From Burkholderia sp. 9120 (GTDB lineage: Bacteria > Pseudomonadota > Gammaproteobacteria > Burkholderiales > Burkholderiaceae): a stretch of DNA of 64,000 bases. Shown here piece by piece: positions 10,429-20,099 of this stretch. The position numbers and the translations under genes are program-made. The stretch covers positions 558,001 to 622,000 of the forward strand of contig NZ_JQNA01000001.1 of assembly GCF_000745015.1 (NCBI RefSeq), in the 5' to 3' direction. A model generated the notes under the pieces. The model was not told the origin of the DNA and did not search any database. It worked only from the letters and a program-made list of their open reading frames with translations. Every line of letters begins with the position of its first letter. The first letter of the stretch is position 1.

Positions 10429-11574
10429 TTAGCGCGGGCGGTAGCCGTACAGATCGCCGTCGTGCGTCAACACGACCAGCGTGTCGCCGGCCAACACCGG
10501 CGCCGCGGTGATCGGGCTGCCGTCGGTCTTCACACGGGCGACGAGCGTGCCGTCGTCGCGCGACAGGAAGTGCACGTAACCCTGATAGTCGCCCAGCACA
10601 GCGGCGCGGCCCAGCAGGTACGGCACGCTGAGTTCGCGATTCTTCAGCTTGTCGTTCTTCCACAGCGGCGCGCCGCTGGTGACGTCGAACGCCGAGACGA
10701 CCGACCAGTCGTCAGCCGCGACGACCGCGCGATCGTCCTGCGCCAGACCGCTCGTGCTCGAGAAGGCTTTTTCCCACAGCGCCCGGCCCGAGTTCGCGTC
10801 GAAACAGCCAATCTGGCCCTGGAACGTCACCGCGCAGGTTTCCGAACCGACCAGCGTGGGCGGACCGGTCACGTCGTTGATGCGCTCCACTTCCGTCACG
10901 CCCTTCGGATACGACACCGGCGTCTGCCAGTAGTTGTCGCCGGTTTGCAGATTGATCGCCGCGAATGAGCCGCCCGGGAAACCGGCCAGCACCGCCGCGT
11001 CGCCCGCGAACGTCATACCCGACGACACCCGCAGATTGAGCGGCACCGCGCGGTTGCGATAGTTCCACTTCTGCTCGCCGGTTTGCGCGTTGAACGCGAC
11101 GATCTGACCGTCGACCGTACGCACCACGACGAGGCCATTGCCGACTAGCGGCGGCGAGATGATTTCGCCCGGCGCTTTAGCGGTCCACAGCTGCTTGCCG
11201 TCCGCGCCGAGCACGTAGACATCACCCTTCAGACCGCCGACCGCAGCCAGCGTACCGTCGCTACCGACGCCCGCCGACAGGTCGTCGTGCAACTTGACGC
11301 GCCAGATGTCTTTGCCGGTTTGCGCGTCGATCTTCGCGACCGAACCGTTTGCGCCCGCCGCGTACACCGCGTTGCCGACCGCGACCGGCGAGAACAGGTA
11401 ACGGCCCGCCTTGCCCACGCTTGCCTTCCAGGCCTGCTGCACGTCGAGCACGGGTTTGAACTCGGTCAGCGGCGTCGGCACGCGGCGTTCGTCTTTCGTG
11501 GATGAGCAAGCCGCCAGGGTGAGCACGGTCATCGCACAGGCAACGGGCACAGCGTAACGTTTCAGCAGATTCAT
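10429..11574 (-). CDS. bamB: Outer-membrane assembly lipoprotein BamB
   Basis: BamB is the beta-propeller lipoprotein of the BAM complex that inserts beta-barrel proteins into the outer membrane. The 381-residue precursor has a signal peptide with lipobox LAAC and the lipidated Cys at residue 23. PQQ-type repeats follow, with periodic tryptophans (DIWRVKL, QLWTAKA, QKWNYRN, NYWQTPV, ALWEKAF, PLWKNDK). The ATG at 11574 (MNLLKRYAVP) is chosen over one five codons upstream because it gives a normal signal peptide. It lies in the conserved hisS-yfgM-bamB-der order. Confidence 0.97.
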   Translation of the reverse strand: MNLLKRYAVPVACAMTVLTLAACSSTKDERRVPTPLTEFKPVLDVQQAWKASVGKAGRYLFSPVAVGNAVYAAGANGSVAKIDAQTGKDIWRVKLHDDLSAGVGSDGTLAAVGGLKGDVYVLGADGKQLWTAKAPGEIISPPLVGNGLVVVRTVDGQIVAFNAQTGEQKWNYRNRAVPLNLRVSSGMTFAGDAAVLAGFPGGSFAAINLQTGDNYWQTPVSYPKGVTEVERINDVTGPPTLVGSETCAVTFQGQIGCFDANSGRALWEKAFSSTSGLAQDDRAVVAADDWSVVSAFDVTSGAPLWKNDKLKNRELSVPYLLGRAAVLGDYQGYVHFLSRDDGTLVARVKTDGSPITAAPVLAGDTLVVLTHDGDLYGYRPR

Positions 11575-11637
11575 CGGTGGACGAAGCATTCAGGAAATGG
11601 ATTAAAGGAGACCGGTTGGTCGTAGCATGCGGCGCAA

Positions 11638-12267
11638 TCAGCCGCCCAGTGCATCCAGCTTGAACTGGATCAACTGACGTGCCGAGCTATCGGTTTTCGA
11701 CAGCGTGTCGAGCGCGAGCTTGTAGGCCGTGCGTGCATCGTCACGCTTGCCCTGGGCGGCCAGCAGGTCGCCACGGCCATTCGCCACGAGACCCTTGAAG
11801 GCGTCGGACTGCGGTTCGGCGAGCAGCGCCAGGCCCTGGTCGTAAGCCTTGTCGTCGAGCAGCAGCGAAGCAAGGTGCAACCTGGCGATCTGCTTGAACT
11901 CGTCGTCTTTCGCGTGATCGATGGTCCATTGCAACTGGGCCTTCGCACCGGCTTCGTCGCCCGCGGTGTACAGCGCCTTGGCCGCGCCCAACGCGGTCAT
12001 CTGCGCATATGCGGTGCCGCTGAACTTGTCTTCCATGTCGGTGGCGACGCGCGTGACCTTCGCCTTGTCGCCCGAGGCCACTGCTTGCTGAACCTGGTCA
12101 TATAGCACGGCAGCTTCCGCCGCCTGGCGCCGCTGCCAGAAATTCCAGCCGTTCCAGCCGGCAGCCGCAACCAGGACCACCAGCACGATCCATGTGGTTG
12201 CATTGCCCCATTGCGTCCACCATGCCTTCAGACTTTCTATCGATTCTTGTTCGTCGTGGTAACTCAT
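11638..12267 (-). CDS. yfgM: YfgM-family tetratricopeptide membrane protein
   Basis: This 209-residue protein is anchored by one N-terminal membrane helix (about residues 25-43, TTWIVLVVLVAAAGW). A periplasmic helical TPR-like domain follows, with LYDQVQQAV, MEDKFSGTAYA and LHLASLLLDD segments. In E. coli, YfgM associates with the SecYEG translocon and periplasmic chaperones, and the gene neighbours bamB and hisS as here. The ATG at 12265-12267 (MSYHDEQESIESLK) is chosen over the longer frame to 12339 because the family starts with this acidic cytosolic stretch. Confidence 0.92.
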   Translation of the reverse strand: MSYHDEQESIESLKAWWTQWGNATTWIVLVVLVAAAGWNGWNFWQRRQAAEAAVLYDQVQQAVASGDKAKVTRVATDMEDKFSGTAYAQMTALGAAKALYTAGDEAGAKAQLQWTIDHAKDDEFKQIARLHLASLLLDDKAYDQGLALLAEPQSDAFKGLVANGRGDLLAAQGKRDDARTAYKLALDTLSKTDSSARQLIQFKLDALGG

Positions 12268-12344
12268 CGCCCGGCGATTTCCTCTTTCTTGATACGTGTG
12301 CTTGTCGAGCCAATCAGGAGCCAATGGGCTCGACGACATCGCGA

Positions 12345-13694
12345 TCAGTCGTCGCCGTCTTCGGCGGTTGCAACCATCGCATTGATTAGAAATTCGGTCA
12401 AGTCTTCGGCGGGCACGTTCTGTTGCTCGCTCTTACCGCCGTTAGCCGCGCCGTTGCTCGTGTCGCGTAGTGCTTTGACGCCGACCGTACCGTTCGCGAT
12501 TTCGTCTTCGCCGAGCACCACCGCGAAGGCGGCGCCGCTTGAATCCGCGCGCTTCATCTGCGATTTGAAGCTGGCGGTTTGACCGTCGGCGCTGCAATGC
12601 AGAATGACGTCGAGACCCGTATCACGCAAACGTTCGGCGATGATGAAGGCCTGCTCGCGCGCCGCATCGCCCTGATGGACGACATAGACGTCGCAACCTT
12701 CGTCGTCCGGCACAAGCTGATCTTCTTTCAGCAACTCGAGAATCCGTTCGACGCCCATTGCCCAACCGCACGCGCCGGTCGGCTTGCCGCCGAGCTGTTC
12801 GATCAGCGGATCGTAACGGCCGCCAGCGGCAACGGTGCCTTGCGCGCCCAGCTTGTCGGTCACCCACTCGAACACGGTCAGATTGTAATAATCGAGACCG
12901 CGCACCAGACGCGGATTGATCTTGAACGGAATGTTGTTCGCTTTCAGAATGCGCTGCAGCCCCTCGAAGTGCGCGAGCGACTCTTCGCCGAGAAAATCGA
13001 TCAGTTTCGGCGCGTTCTGCGCGACTTCCTGCATGGCCGGATTCTTCGTATCCAGCACGCGCAGCGGGTTCGTGTACAAACGACGTTTCGCTTCTTCGTC
13101 GAGCACGTCCATGTGCTTTTCGAGGTAGGCGATCAGTTCGACGCGATGCGCCGCGCGTTCATGCGCCAGACCCAGCGAGTTGAGTTCGAGCTTGATGCCC
13201 ATCAAGCCGAGGTCGTCCCACAGACGCTGACACATCATGATGATTTCAGCGTCGGCGTCCGGGCCGGCAAAGCCCAGCGCTTCCACGCCCACCTGATGGA
13301 ACTGGCGATAACGGCCGCGCTGCGGGCGCTCGTGGCGGAACATCGGACCGACGTACCACAGGCGCTTCGGGCCGTCGTACAGCATGTTGTGTTCGATCGC
13401 CGCGCGCACCACGGCCGCGGTGTTTTCCGGGCGCATGGTCAGGTTCTCGCCGTTCAGCGCGTCGGTAAAGCTGTACATCTCTTTTTCGACGATGTCTGTC
13501 ACCTCACCGATACCGCGCTTGAACAGCTGCGTATGCTCGACGATCGGCGTACGGATATTCTGGTATCCGTACGAACGCAGCATCGACTTGACGGTCATTT
13601 CAAAAAATTCCCACAGCCCGGCTTCCTGCGGAAGGATGTCGTTCATGCCCTTCACGCCGGACAACTTTTCGAGCTTTTTCTTCTGTTCAGTCAT
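12345..13694 (-). CDS. hisS: Histidyl-tRNA synthetase
   Basis: HisRS charges tRNA-His. The 449-residue class II synthetase has the N-terminal [13 protein letters not shown] segment (about 10-22). Motif 2 is [16 protein letters not shown] at about 119-134, and the histidine-binding motif [13 protein letters not shown] is present. An anticodon-binding domain is at the C-terminus ([16 protein letters not shown]). The last about 30 residues are a polar extension. It lies between ispG and yfgM, the conserved order. Confidence 0.98.
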   Translation of the reverse strand: MTEQKKKLEKLSGVKGMNDILPQEAGLWEFFEMTVKSMLRSYGYQNIRTPIVEHTQLFKRGIGEVTDIVEKEMYSFTDALNGENLTMRPENTAAVVRAAIEHNMLYDGPKRLWYVGPMFRHERPQRGRYRQFHQVGVEALGFAGPDADAEIIMMCQRLWDDLGLMGIKLELNSLGLAHERAAHRVELIAYLEKHMDVLDEEAKRRLYTNPLRVLDTKNPAMQEVAQNAPKLIDFLGEESLAHFEGLQRILKANNIPFKINPRLVRGLDYYNLTVFEWVTDKLGAQGTVAAGGRYDPLIEQLGGKPTGACGWAMGVERILELLKEDQLVPDDEGCDVYVVHQGDAAREQAFIIAERLRDTGLDVILHCSADGQTASFKSQMKRADSSGAAFAVVLGEDEIANGTVGVKALRDTSNGAANGGKSEQQNVPAEDLTEFLINAMVATAEDGDD

Positions 13695-13715
13695 CTGTCT
13701 TTCGATAGCCGATAT

Positions 13716-15020
13716 TTAGTTGAGTGCCTCGGCGCGGCCATAGCGGCGCTCGACGTAGTCACTCACGATTTGCTGGAATTCTTGCGCGATGTGCTCGCCG
13801 CGCAGCGTCTTGACCTTCTCGCCGTCGATAAACACCGGCGCGGCCGGGTTCTCACCCGAGCCCGGCAAGCTGATGCCGATATTGGCCTGCTTCGACTCGC
13901 CCGGACCATTGACGATGCAGCCCATCACCGCGACGTGCATCTTCTCGACGCCAGGATACTGGTCGCGCCACACCGGCATCTGCGTGCGCAGATAGGTCTG
14001 GATTTGCGACGCCAGCTCCTGGAACAGCGTGCTGGTAGTACGGCCGCAACCCGGGCACGCGATCACCATCGGCGTGAACGAGCGCAGACCCATGGTCTGC
14101 AGAATTTCCTGGCCGACGATCACTTCGCCGGTACGCGGGCCGCCCGGTTCCGGTGTCAGCGAGATCCGGATCGTGTCGCCGATACCTTGCTGCAACAGCA
14201 CCGACAGCGCCGCCGTCGACGCGACGATACCTTTCGAGCCCATGCCCGCTTCCGTCAAGCCAAGATGCAGCGCGAAGTCGCAACGGCGCGCGAGTTCGCG
14301 ATACACGGCGATCAGGTCCTGCACGCCGCTGACCTTGCACGACAGAATGATCTTGTTACGCGGCAGGCCGATTTCGACCGCGCGTTCGGCCGAGCCGATC
14401 GCCGACTGGATCAGCGCTTCGTACATCACGCTTTGCGCTTCCCACGGCGTGGAACGTGCCGCGTTTTCGTCCATCATTTTCGCGAGCAGGTCCTGGTCGA
14501 GACTGCCCCAATTGACGCCGATACGCACTGCCTTGTCGTACTTCGCCGCCGCTTCGATCATCTGCGCGAACTGCGTGTCGCGCTTCGCGCCGTGACCGAC
14601 GTTGCCCGGATTGATCCGATACTTGGACAACGACTCCGCGCACCCGGGATAGTCGCGCAACAGCAAATGGCCGTTGTAATGGAAGTCGCCGACCAGCGGC
14701 ACCGACACGCCCATGCGGTCGAGCTGCTCGCGCACGGCCGGCACGGCCGCAGCCGCTTCCGGCGTGTTCACCGTGATACGCACCAGTTCCGAACCGGCTT
14801 GCGCCAGCTCCTTGATCTGGATGGCTGTGCCGATTGCGTCCGCAGTGTCCGTGTTGGTCATGGACTGGACGCGCACGGGTGCGTCGCCACCGATCGTGAC
14901 GATCTGCCCCCCCCAACGGACGTCGACCGCGTGCGACTTGCGCCGCGCCGCGTGGCCGCCGAACACCGGTTCATTGGAAACGATCTTGCTACTGGATTGG
15001 GATTGAGCTTCGGATTGCAT
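13716..15020 (-). CDS. ispG: 4-hydroxy-3-methylbut-2-enyl diphosphate synthase
   Basis: IspG (GcpE) is the [4Fe-4S] enzyme of the non-mevalonate isoprenoid pathway; it converts MEcPP to HMBPP. The 434-residue protein shows [33 protein letters not shown] and the Cys-bearing CPGCGR and GCIVNGPGE motifs in the C-terminal half that bind the cluster. I take the ATG at 15018-15020 (MQSEAQSQ); an ATG four codons upstream is possible. Codons for residues near 39-42 contain an uninterrupted run of eight G (C8 at 14907-14914 on plus). Confidence 0.97.
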   Translation of the reverse strand: MQSEAQSQSSSKIVSNEPVFGGHAARRKSHAVDVRWGGQIVTIGGDAPVRVQSMTNTDTADAIGTAIQIKELAQAGSELVRITVNTPEAAAAVPAVREQLDRMGVSVPLVGDFHYNGHLLLRDYPGCAESLSKYRINPGNVGHGAKRDTQFAQMIEAAAKYDKAVRIGVNWGSLDQDLLAKMMDENAARSTPWEAQSVMYEALIQSAIGSAERAVEIGLPRNKIILSCKVSGVQDLIAVYRELARRCDFALHLGLTEAGMGSKGIVASTAALSVLLQQGIGDTIRISLTPEPGGPRTGEVIVGQEILQTMGLRSFTPMVIACPGCGRTTSTLFQELASQIQTYLRTQMPVWRDQYPGVEKMHVAVMGCIVNGPGESKQANIGISLPGSGENPAAPVFIDGEKVKTLRGEHIAQEFQQIVSDYVERRYGRAEALN

Positions 15021-15118
15021 CGAAAAACCCATTTACGCCGCATGCGCCACACAAAGACGTAGCGCCTGAATTGAAAAAGCGCCGCGGACCGGTTTGGCCG
15101 CGGCGCACACCGTATCTG

Positions 15119-16234
15119 TCAAGGCAACGCGAAGCGCGCCACGTTACCTTTAGCTGCCGAATATTTGGCCGGATCAACCGGTTGGCCGTCGAGCGTCAAA
15201 GACTCAAGACCGGCCTTGTTGCCCAGCGTGACCTTGAACGGCGCCACGCCCGTCACTTCTTTAGTGTCGCCCGCGTGGACGAGGCCGGAGAACACTTCCT
15301 TGCCGTCCTTGCCACGCACGCTGAACCAGCTATCTTGCGTCACGCGCAGTGCGACGATCGCCTCGCCGCCGCCCGCCGTGTCAACTGCCGCCGACGATGC
15401 GTCAGCAACGATCGCCGCCGGCGCGCTTGCAGCCGGTGCGACAACAGCCTCCGCCTGCGAAGCCGCCTTGGGTGCAGCCGCCGTTGCCGTCACGGCCGAT
15501 GCCGACGACGGCGCGGCGCCCGTAGCCAACGGCGCGGGCATCGGCGTACCCGACGCTGCGCTGTCTGCCGCGGCTTGCGTGTCCGGTGCGGACGCCGCCT
15601 CTTCCGTCGTGGCGTCGGAACCCGCCGCCTGACTCTGTGCCACCGCGCCCGATGCACCGGTCGCGCCACCCGCGGCGCCATTCGCGCTCGCCTTCAACCG
15701 AGCAAGCCACACCGACGAATCGCCGCCGTTGGTATGCCACATGCCCAACGCGATCACCGCGACGATCACCGCCGCCACGCCCCATAACCACGAACGGCTC
15801 TTTTGCCCACTTCCGCCGAGCGACAGCGACACCTTGCCGCGCGGCAAATCTTTGCCCGAAGATGCAGGCATCGACAGGTCCGGCGCAGGCACACCCTTCT
15901 CGCGACGCAAGGCCTGCGTGAACGGCGTGGGATCGGCGCCCAGCATCTTCGCATAGCTGCGCACGACGCCGAGCGCGAAGGTCGTATCCGGCAAGTGGCT
16001 GATGTCGCCCGATTCGAGCGCACGCAACTTGACGACGGAGACTTTCAGACGCGCGGACACGTCCTCGATCGTCCAGCCTTTCGACTCACGCAACTGGGTC
16101 AAGCGCGCGCCAACTGCCGCCAACGAATCCAAGCCCGGCTGCACAACGGGCTGCACCACCGCCCGTGCGACCGGCGCCGGATGGCCTTCGTTCGTGTCTG
16201 TGTCCTGCGGCTGCGGGTGCTGCGGCTCACTCAT
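15119..16234 (-). CDS. rodZ: RodZ-like cytoskeletal helix-turn-helix membrane protein
   Basis: RodZ links the MreB cytoskeleton to the cell-wall elongation machinery. The 371-residue protein has a cytosolic helix-turn-helix domain at about 41-110 (RLTQLRESKGWTIEDVS, LESGDISHLPD) and a basic stretch. One membrane helix follows at about 148-166 (SWLWGVAAVIVAVIAL). Next comes a long alanine-rich low-complexity linker (about 180-290), then a C-terminal DUF4115 beta domain (QDSWFSVRGKDGKEVF). The ATG at 16232-16234 (MSEPQHPQPQD) is preferred over one 18 codons upstream. It sits between rlmN and ispG, as in E. coli (yfgA). Confidence 0.93.
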   Translation of the reverse strand: MSEPQHPQPQDTDTNEGHPAPVARAVVQPVVQPGLDSLAAVGARLTQLRESKGWTIEDVSARLKVSVVKLRALESGDISHLPDTTFALGVVRSYAKMLGADPTPFTQALRREKGVPAPDLSMPASSGKDLPRGKVSLSLGGSGQKSRSWLWGVAAVIVAVIALGMWHTNGGDSSVWLARLKASANGAAGGATGASGAVAQSQAAGSDATTEEAASAPDTQAAADSAASGTPMPAPLATGAAPSSASAVTATAAAPKAASQAEAVVAPAASAPAAIVADASSAAVDTAGGGEAIVALRVTQDSWFSVRGKDGKEVFSGLVHAGDTKEVTGVAPFKVTLGNKAGLESLTLDGQPVDPAKYSAAKGNVARFALP

Positions 16235-16452
16235 CCCAAATCCTTTCGCGTCGATTCTTTTTAACTCGTGCCATTCGGACGGGCTCACGCCTCACGCCCG
16301 AATCGCAGACCGTTTATAACAAAATGTGCGGCCTTGTGTGCCGCTTCCGATCGCTTCTGCAAACTTTCTTTTCAATCGTGGGTGGCAAGGCCCCTGTCTG
16401 CACGTTCGAGGAAACACTCCACCGAACGCCGGCACCCTGCCCGCCCGAACGA

Positions 16453-17604
16453 TTACACGGCCCGAACCTCGATAATCTTCGCCGCCTTCCCGGTGCGTTC
16501 AGCGAGGCGCGTACGGTCTTGCACCGCACCGGCCAACTGACCGCAGGCTGCGTCGATATCGTCGCCGCGTGTTTTGCGCACCGTGGTGACGACGCCCGCG
16601 TCCATCAACACTTGTGCAAACCGTTTGATCTGTTCCGGCTTCGAGCGGAAAAGGCCCGATTCGGGGAACGGATTGAACGGAATCAGATTGAACTTGCACG
16701 GGACGTCGCGCGTGACGGCCAGCAATTCGCGCGCTTGCGCCTCGCTGTCGTTCACACCGTCGAGCATGCAATATTCGAACGTAATAAAATCGCGCGGCGC
16801 GACTTTCAGATAGCGCTGACAAGCGGCCATCAGTTCGCGCAGCGGGTACTTCTTGTTCAGCGGCACCAGCATGTCGCGCAGCGGATCGCTCGGTGCGTGC
16901 AACGACACGGCGAGCGCTACCGGCAGATCGGCGCCGAGCCGGTCCATCATCGGCACGACGCCCGACGTGGACAGCGTGACGCGCCGGCGCGACAGGCCGT
17001 AAGCGTTGTCGTCGAGCATAAGGCGCATGGCCGGCACGACTGCGTCGTAGTTCAGCAGCGGCTCGCCCATACCCATCATCACGACGTTCGTGACGACGCG
17101 GTCGCCCTTGCCGTCACCACCCGTGGCGCGGCCGCCGTCCCCACCGCGCGTGGCGCGCAGCGCGAATTCGGCCATGCGTAACTGGCCGATGATTTCAGCG
17201 GTAGAGAGATTGCGGGAGAAACCCTGCTTGCCGGTCGAACAGAAACGGCAGTTGACCGCGCACCCGGCCTGCGACGATACGCACAACGTGCCGCGCGTTT
17301 CTTCCGGGATGTAGACGGTTTCGACCGCGTTGCTGTTGCCGACGTCGATCAGCCACTTGCGTGTGCCGTCGGTCGAAATATGGTCGCTGACGATGCCCGG
17401 CATCGAGATCGTGGCGCGCCCTTTGAGCTTTTCGCGCAAGGACTTCGCGAGATCGGTCATGCCGTCGAAGTCGGCAGCGTTGTACTGGTGAATCCAGCGC
17501 TGCAATTGCTTGGCGCGAAACGGCTTCTCGCCCAGGCTGTCGCAGTAAGCGACGAGCCCTTGGGCGTCGAGGTCGAGAAGGTTGACGGTGGAACTGCTCG
17601 TCAT
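16453..17604 (-). CDS. rlmN: Dual-specificity 23S rRNA/tRNA adenine-C2 methyltransferase RlmN
   Basis: This is a radical-SAM enzyme that methylates C2 of A2503 in 23S rRNA and A37 in certain tRNAs. The 383-residue protein has the CxxxCxxC cluster motif CAVNCRFC at about 115-122, [10 protein letters not shown] downstream, and the catalytic C-terminal Cys in [10 protein letters not shown] near residue 355. A short glycine-rich insert ([16 protein letters not shown]) occurs before [11 protein letters not shown]. The ATG at 17602-17604 ([10 protein letters not shown]) is chosen over one five codons upstream. It follows ndk in the conserved ndk-rlmN-rodZ order. Confidence 0.97.
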   Translation of the reverse strand: MTSSSTVNLLDLDAQGLVAYCDSLGEKPFRAKQLQRWIHQYNAADFDGMTDLAKSLREKLKGRATISMPGIVSDHISTDGTRKWLIDVGNSNAVETVYIPEETRGTLCVSSQAGCAVNCRFCSTGKQGFSRNLSTAEIIGQLRMAEFALRATRGGDGGRATGGDGKGDRVVTNVVMMGMGEPLLNYDAVVPAMRLMLDDNAYGLSRRRVTLSTSGVVPMMDRLGADLPVALAVSLHAPSDPLRDMLVPLNKKYPLRELMAACQRYLKVAPRDFITFEYCMLDGVNDSEAQARELLAVTRDVPCKFNLIPFNPFPESGLFRSKPEQIKRFAQVLMDAGVVTTVRKTRGDDIDAACGQLAGAVQDRTRLAERTGKAAKIIEVRAV

Positions 17605-17634
17605 ATCGAATCCTGCCATTTCAGTGCGAGACTA

Positions 17635-17660
17635 CGTTCATGCAACAAGCTGCATGAACG
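17635..17660 (-). other. 10-bp perfect stem-loop between ndk and rlmN
   Basis: CGTTCATGCA (17635-17644) and its exact complement TGCATGAACG (17651-17660) flank the 6-base loop ACAAGC. It lies in the 161-base gap after ndk and about 30 bases before the rlmN start. No T-run follows on either strand, so it may be a protein site or an mRNA structure rather than a terminator. Confidence 0.6.
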
Positions 17661-17765
17661 CAATGCCGTTCGCGCCCATTCCTGCTGCTTTTACCTTACT
17701 ACTTTGCCGGACGATTCGTGCGATAAATCAGTTTCGGCTGCACGGACCGCCCGCAACGGCAGGAC

Positions 17766-18191
17766 TTAACGCGAGTAAACGTTCACTTGCGGGAAGAAGA
17801 AAGCGATTTCAACTGCTGCCGTTTCCGAAGCGTCCGAACCGTGCACCGCGTTAGCGTCGATGCTGTCGGCGAAATCGGCGCGGATCGTGCCCTTTTCTGC
17901 CTTCTTCGGGTCCGTTGCGCCCATCAGGTCACGGTGCTTCAGGATCGCGTTTTCGCCTTCCAGCGCTTGCACGACCACAGGGCCCGAAATCATGAAGTCG
18001 ACGAGGTCCTTGAAGAACGGGCGTGCAGCGTGCACAGCGTAGAACTTCTCAGCGTCGGCGCGCGACAGATGAACCATGCGCGAAGCCACGATCTTCAGAC
18101 CAGCGTTTTCGAAACGGCTGTAGATCTGGCCGATCACATTCTTGGCCACTGCGTCCGGCTTGATAATCGACAGGGTGCGTTCGATCGCCAT
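17766..18191 (-). CDS. ndk: Nucleoside diphosphate kinase
   Basis: Ndk transfers the gamma phosphate between nucleoside di- and triphosphates through a phospho-histidine. The 141-residue length is standard. The catalytic His is in [10 protein letters not shown] (His117), and the fold-defining N-terminus [15 protein letters not shown] is present. A TGGAG ribosome site lies just upstream of the ATG at 18189-18191. A TACAAT-like -10 element occurs at 18238-18243 on the minus strand. Confidence 0.98.
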   Translation of the reverse strand: MAIERTLSIIKPDAVAKNVIGQIYSRFENAGLKIVASRMVHLSRADAEKFYAVHAARPFFKDLVDFMISGPVVVQALEGENAILKHRDLMGATDPKKAEKGTIRADFADSIDANAVHGSDASETAAVEIAFFFPQVNVYSR

Positions 18192-18505
18192 AAAAACTCC
18201 AAAAAATTAAGAGGTTACAGATTCAAATGAATCCGCTATTGTAGCATGTTCCCGTGTATGATTGCGATTGAACCCTTACAGCATTGAAAGACTCCAGGCA
18301 GGAGTTTCCGAATACTGGTAGCGTTGGTCGTGCGGGTATTTTCTGGGCATTGAAACTCCCCGCCACGGCGCCAATCTTAGGATTGGGTACTTCGCGACCG
18401 GCGGCAAAAATCCCGCCTTCGCTGCACGACCGGCTGCAACCGCTGCACCGCCGTTACCACCGCTTCACAACCATACGCAACACGCTTCTGAGGTAAGGAG
18501 AGACC
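18192..18505. promoter_or_regulatory. Divergent intergenic region ndk / Bax-inhibitor-1 gene
   Basis: This 314-base region separates two divergent genes and must hold both promoters. A TACAAT-like -10 for ndk lies at 18238-18243 (minus). A short hairpin CCAATC-TTAG-GATTGG at 18371-18386 falls in the possible leader of the plus-strand gene. The region right of about 18340 is unusually structured and GC-rich. The short open frame at 18284-18496 has no supportable coding character. Confidence 0.5.
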
Positions 18506-19204
18506 ATGAACGATCATCCGTATAGCTTTGGCCGCAATGGCGCAGTCAGCACGGTCGAAACGCGTAACCGCGTGCTACGGAACACCTACTGGCTACTGGC
18601 GTTGTCCATGATTCCGACCGTGCTCGGCGCATGGGTTGGCCTCGCCACCGGCTTTTCACTGTTCGCGGCCACCAGCCCGGCCATGAGCATGCTGGCGTTC
18701 TTCGCGATCGCATTCGGCTTCATGTTTGCGATCCAGAAGACCAAAGACAGCGCGGCGGGCGTGTTCGTACTGCTCGGCTTCACGTTCTTTATGGGCCTGA
18801 TGCTGTCGCGCATCCTGAGCTTCGTGCTCGGTTTTTCTAACGGCCCGTCGCTGATCATGCTCGCCTTCGGTGGCACTGGTGTGATCTTCGCGTCGATGGC
18901 GACCATCGCCACGGTCAGCAAGCGCGACTTTTCGGGTCTCGGCAAGTGGCTGTTCATGGGCGTGATCGTGCTGCTGCTGGCTTCGGTCGCGAACGTGTTC
19001 CTGCATCTGCCGGCGCTGATGCTCACCGTGTCCGTGCTGGCCATCGTGATCTTCTCGGCCTACATGCTGTTCGACGTCCAGCGCGTCGTGAACGGCGGTG
19101 AAACGAATTACATCACCGCCACGCTCGCGATCTACCTGGATCTGTACAACGTGTTCGTGAACCTGCTCGCGCTGCTCGGCATCTTCGGCGGCAACCGCAA
19201 CTAA
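18506..19204 (+). CDS. Bax inhibitor-1 / YccA family membrane protein
   Basis: This 232-residue inner-membrane protein has about seven hydrophobic helices (starting near residues 27, 52, 78, 105, 132, 158, 205) and a polar N-terminus ending in VETRNRVLRNTYWLL. In gamma-proteobacteria the relative YccA interacts with FtsH, but the precise role here is not known. The ribosome site AAGGAGAG stands just before the ATG. A bidirectional terminator follows the stop. The C-terminal GGNRN is typical of the family. Confidence 0.94.
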   Translation: MNDHPYSFGRNGAVSTVETRNRVLRNTYWLLALSMIPTVLGAWVGLATGFSLFAATSPAMSMLAFFAIAFGFMFAIQKTKDSAAGVFVLLGFTFFMGLMLSRILSFVLGFSNGPSLIMLAFGGTGVIFASMATIATVSKRDFSGLGKWLFMGVIVLLLASVANVFLHLPALMLTVSVLAIVIFSAYMLFDVQRVVNGGETNYITATLAIYLDLYNVFVNLLALLGIFGGNRN

Positions 19205-19245
19205 GTTTGACCCAGGGCGTGGCGCCTCAGGCGCCCGTCTTGAAG

Positions 19246-19281
19246 AAAAAGCCCATAACGAGCGATCGTTATGGGCTTTTT
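19246..19281. terminator. Bidirectional terminator between convergent genes
   Basis: AAAAAGCCCATAACG and its exact complement CGTTATGGGCTTTTT form a 15-bp stem with a 6-base loop. It has A-runs and T-runs on both sides, so it can terminate the plus-strand BI-1 gene and the minus-strand hydrolase operon. Confidence 0.93.
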
Positions 19282-19318
19282 ACTTTGCCGCATTGGTTGC
19301 GACGCTATCGGGTTGGCG

Positions 19319-20092
19319 CTACAGGCTCAACCACGCAAAGCCTTCGTCCTGTGTAGCGATCACCACTTCCGTCGGCGCCGCGCCAAGCACGCCGGCCATC
19401 GCGGCCTGCGCCAGTTCCGGCGAATTGTTCTGCTGGCTCAGATGCGCCGCGACCAGATGTCGCAAACGCGAGCGGTCGAGCGAAGCCAGGATTTCAGCCG
19501 CCGCCTCGTTGTTCAAATGCCCATGATTACCGCCGATGCGCGCCTTTAGCGACTGCGGATAGCGACTGCCCGCCAGCATCTGGACGTCGTGATTGCATTC
19601 GAGCACCAGCGCATCGCAACCGCTCAACACGGAGCTGATATGCGGCGTGGACGTGCCGACATCGGTCAATACGCCGAGCCGGCTCGCGCCGTTCGAGAGC
19701 ACATACTGCAGCGGCTCGCGGGCGTCGTGAGGAACGGTATAGGGAAGGATGCTGAGGTCGCCGATTGCAACCGCTTCGTCGCCCCACAGCACCTGCAGGT
19801 CGATGTCCGCTTCGTCGGCGCCTACCGCACGGGCGGTGCCCCAGCTCATGTACAGCGGAATCGACCACTTGCGCGCCAGCGTCAGCGCGCCGCCAATGTG
19901 GTCACTGTGTTCATGCGTAATCAGAATGGCGTCGAGACCTTCGGCGCTCGCGCCAAGCCGGTTCAGACGCCGCTCGACTTCCTTGGCCGAAAAGCCGCAG
20001 TCGAGCAGCACGCGCGTGGTGGTCGCGCCGCTTTGCGCTTCCACCAGCAACGCATTTCCTTCACTACCGCTGCCGAGACTTGCGAACCTCAC
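19319..20092 (-). CDS. Metallo-beta-lactamase-fold hydrolase (YycJ/WalJ-like)
   Basis: This 257-residue MBL-fold protein carries the metal-binding motif HEHSDHIGG at about 60-68. The opening MRFASLGSGSEGNALLVE is shared with the YycJ/WalJ group, some of which are exonuclease-like. Further metal ligands are suggested by PHDAREPLQYV and LECNHDVQML. It begins 7 bases after the bamC stop and ends the dapA-bamC transcript. Its substrate cannot be told from the sequence. Confidence 0.9.
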   Translation of the reverse strand: MRFASLGSGSEGNALLVEAQSGATTTRVLLDCGFSAKEVERRLNRLGASAEGLDAILITHEHSDHIGGALTLARKWSIPLYMSWGTARAVGADEADIDLQVLWGDEAVAIGDLSILPYTVPHDAREPLQYVLSNGASRLGVLTDVGTSTPHISSVLSGCDALVLECNHDVQMLAGSRYPQSLKARIGGNHGHLNNEAAAEILASLDRSRLRHLVAAHLSQQNNSPELAQAAMAGVLGAAPTEVVIATQDEGFAWLSL

Positions 20093-20099
20093 GGTCCGC

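Noticed and set aside
12579..15062. 827-codon plus-strand open frame
   Set aside because: It is antisense to hisS and ispG; its His/Arg-rich translation is the usual shadow of high-GC coding sequence.
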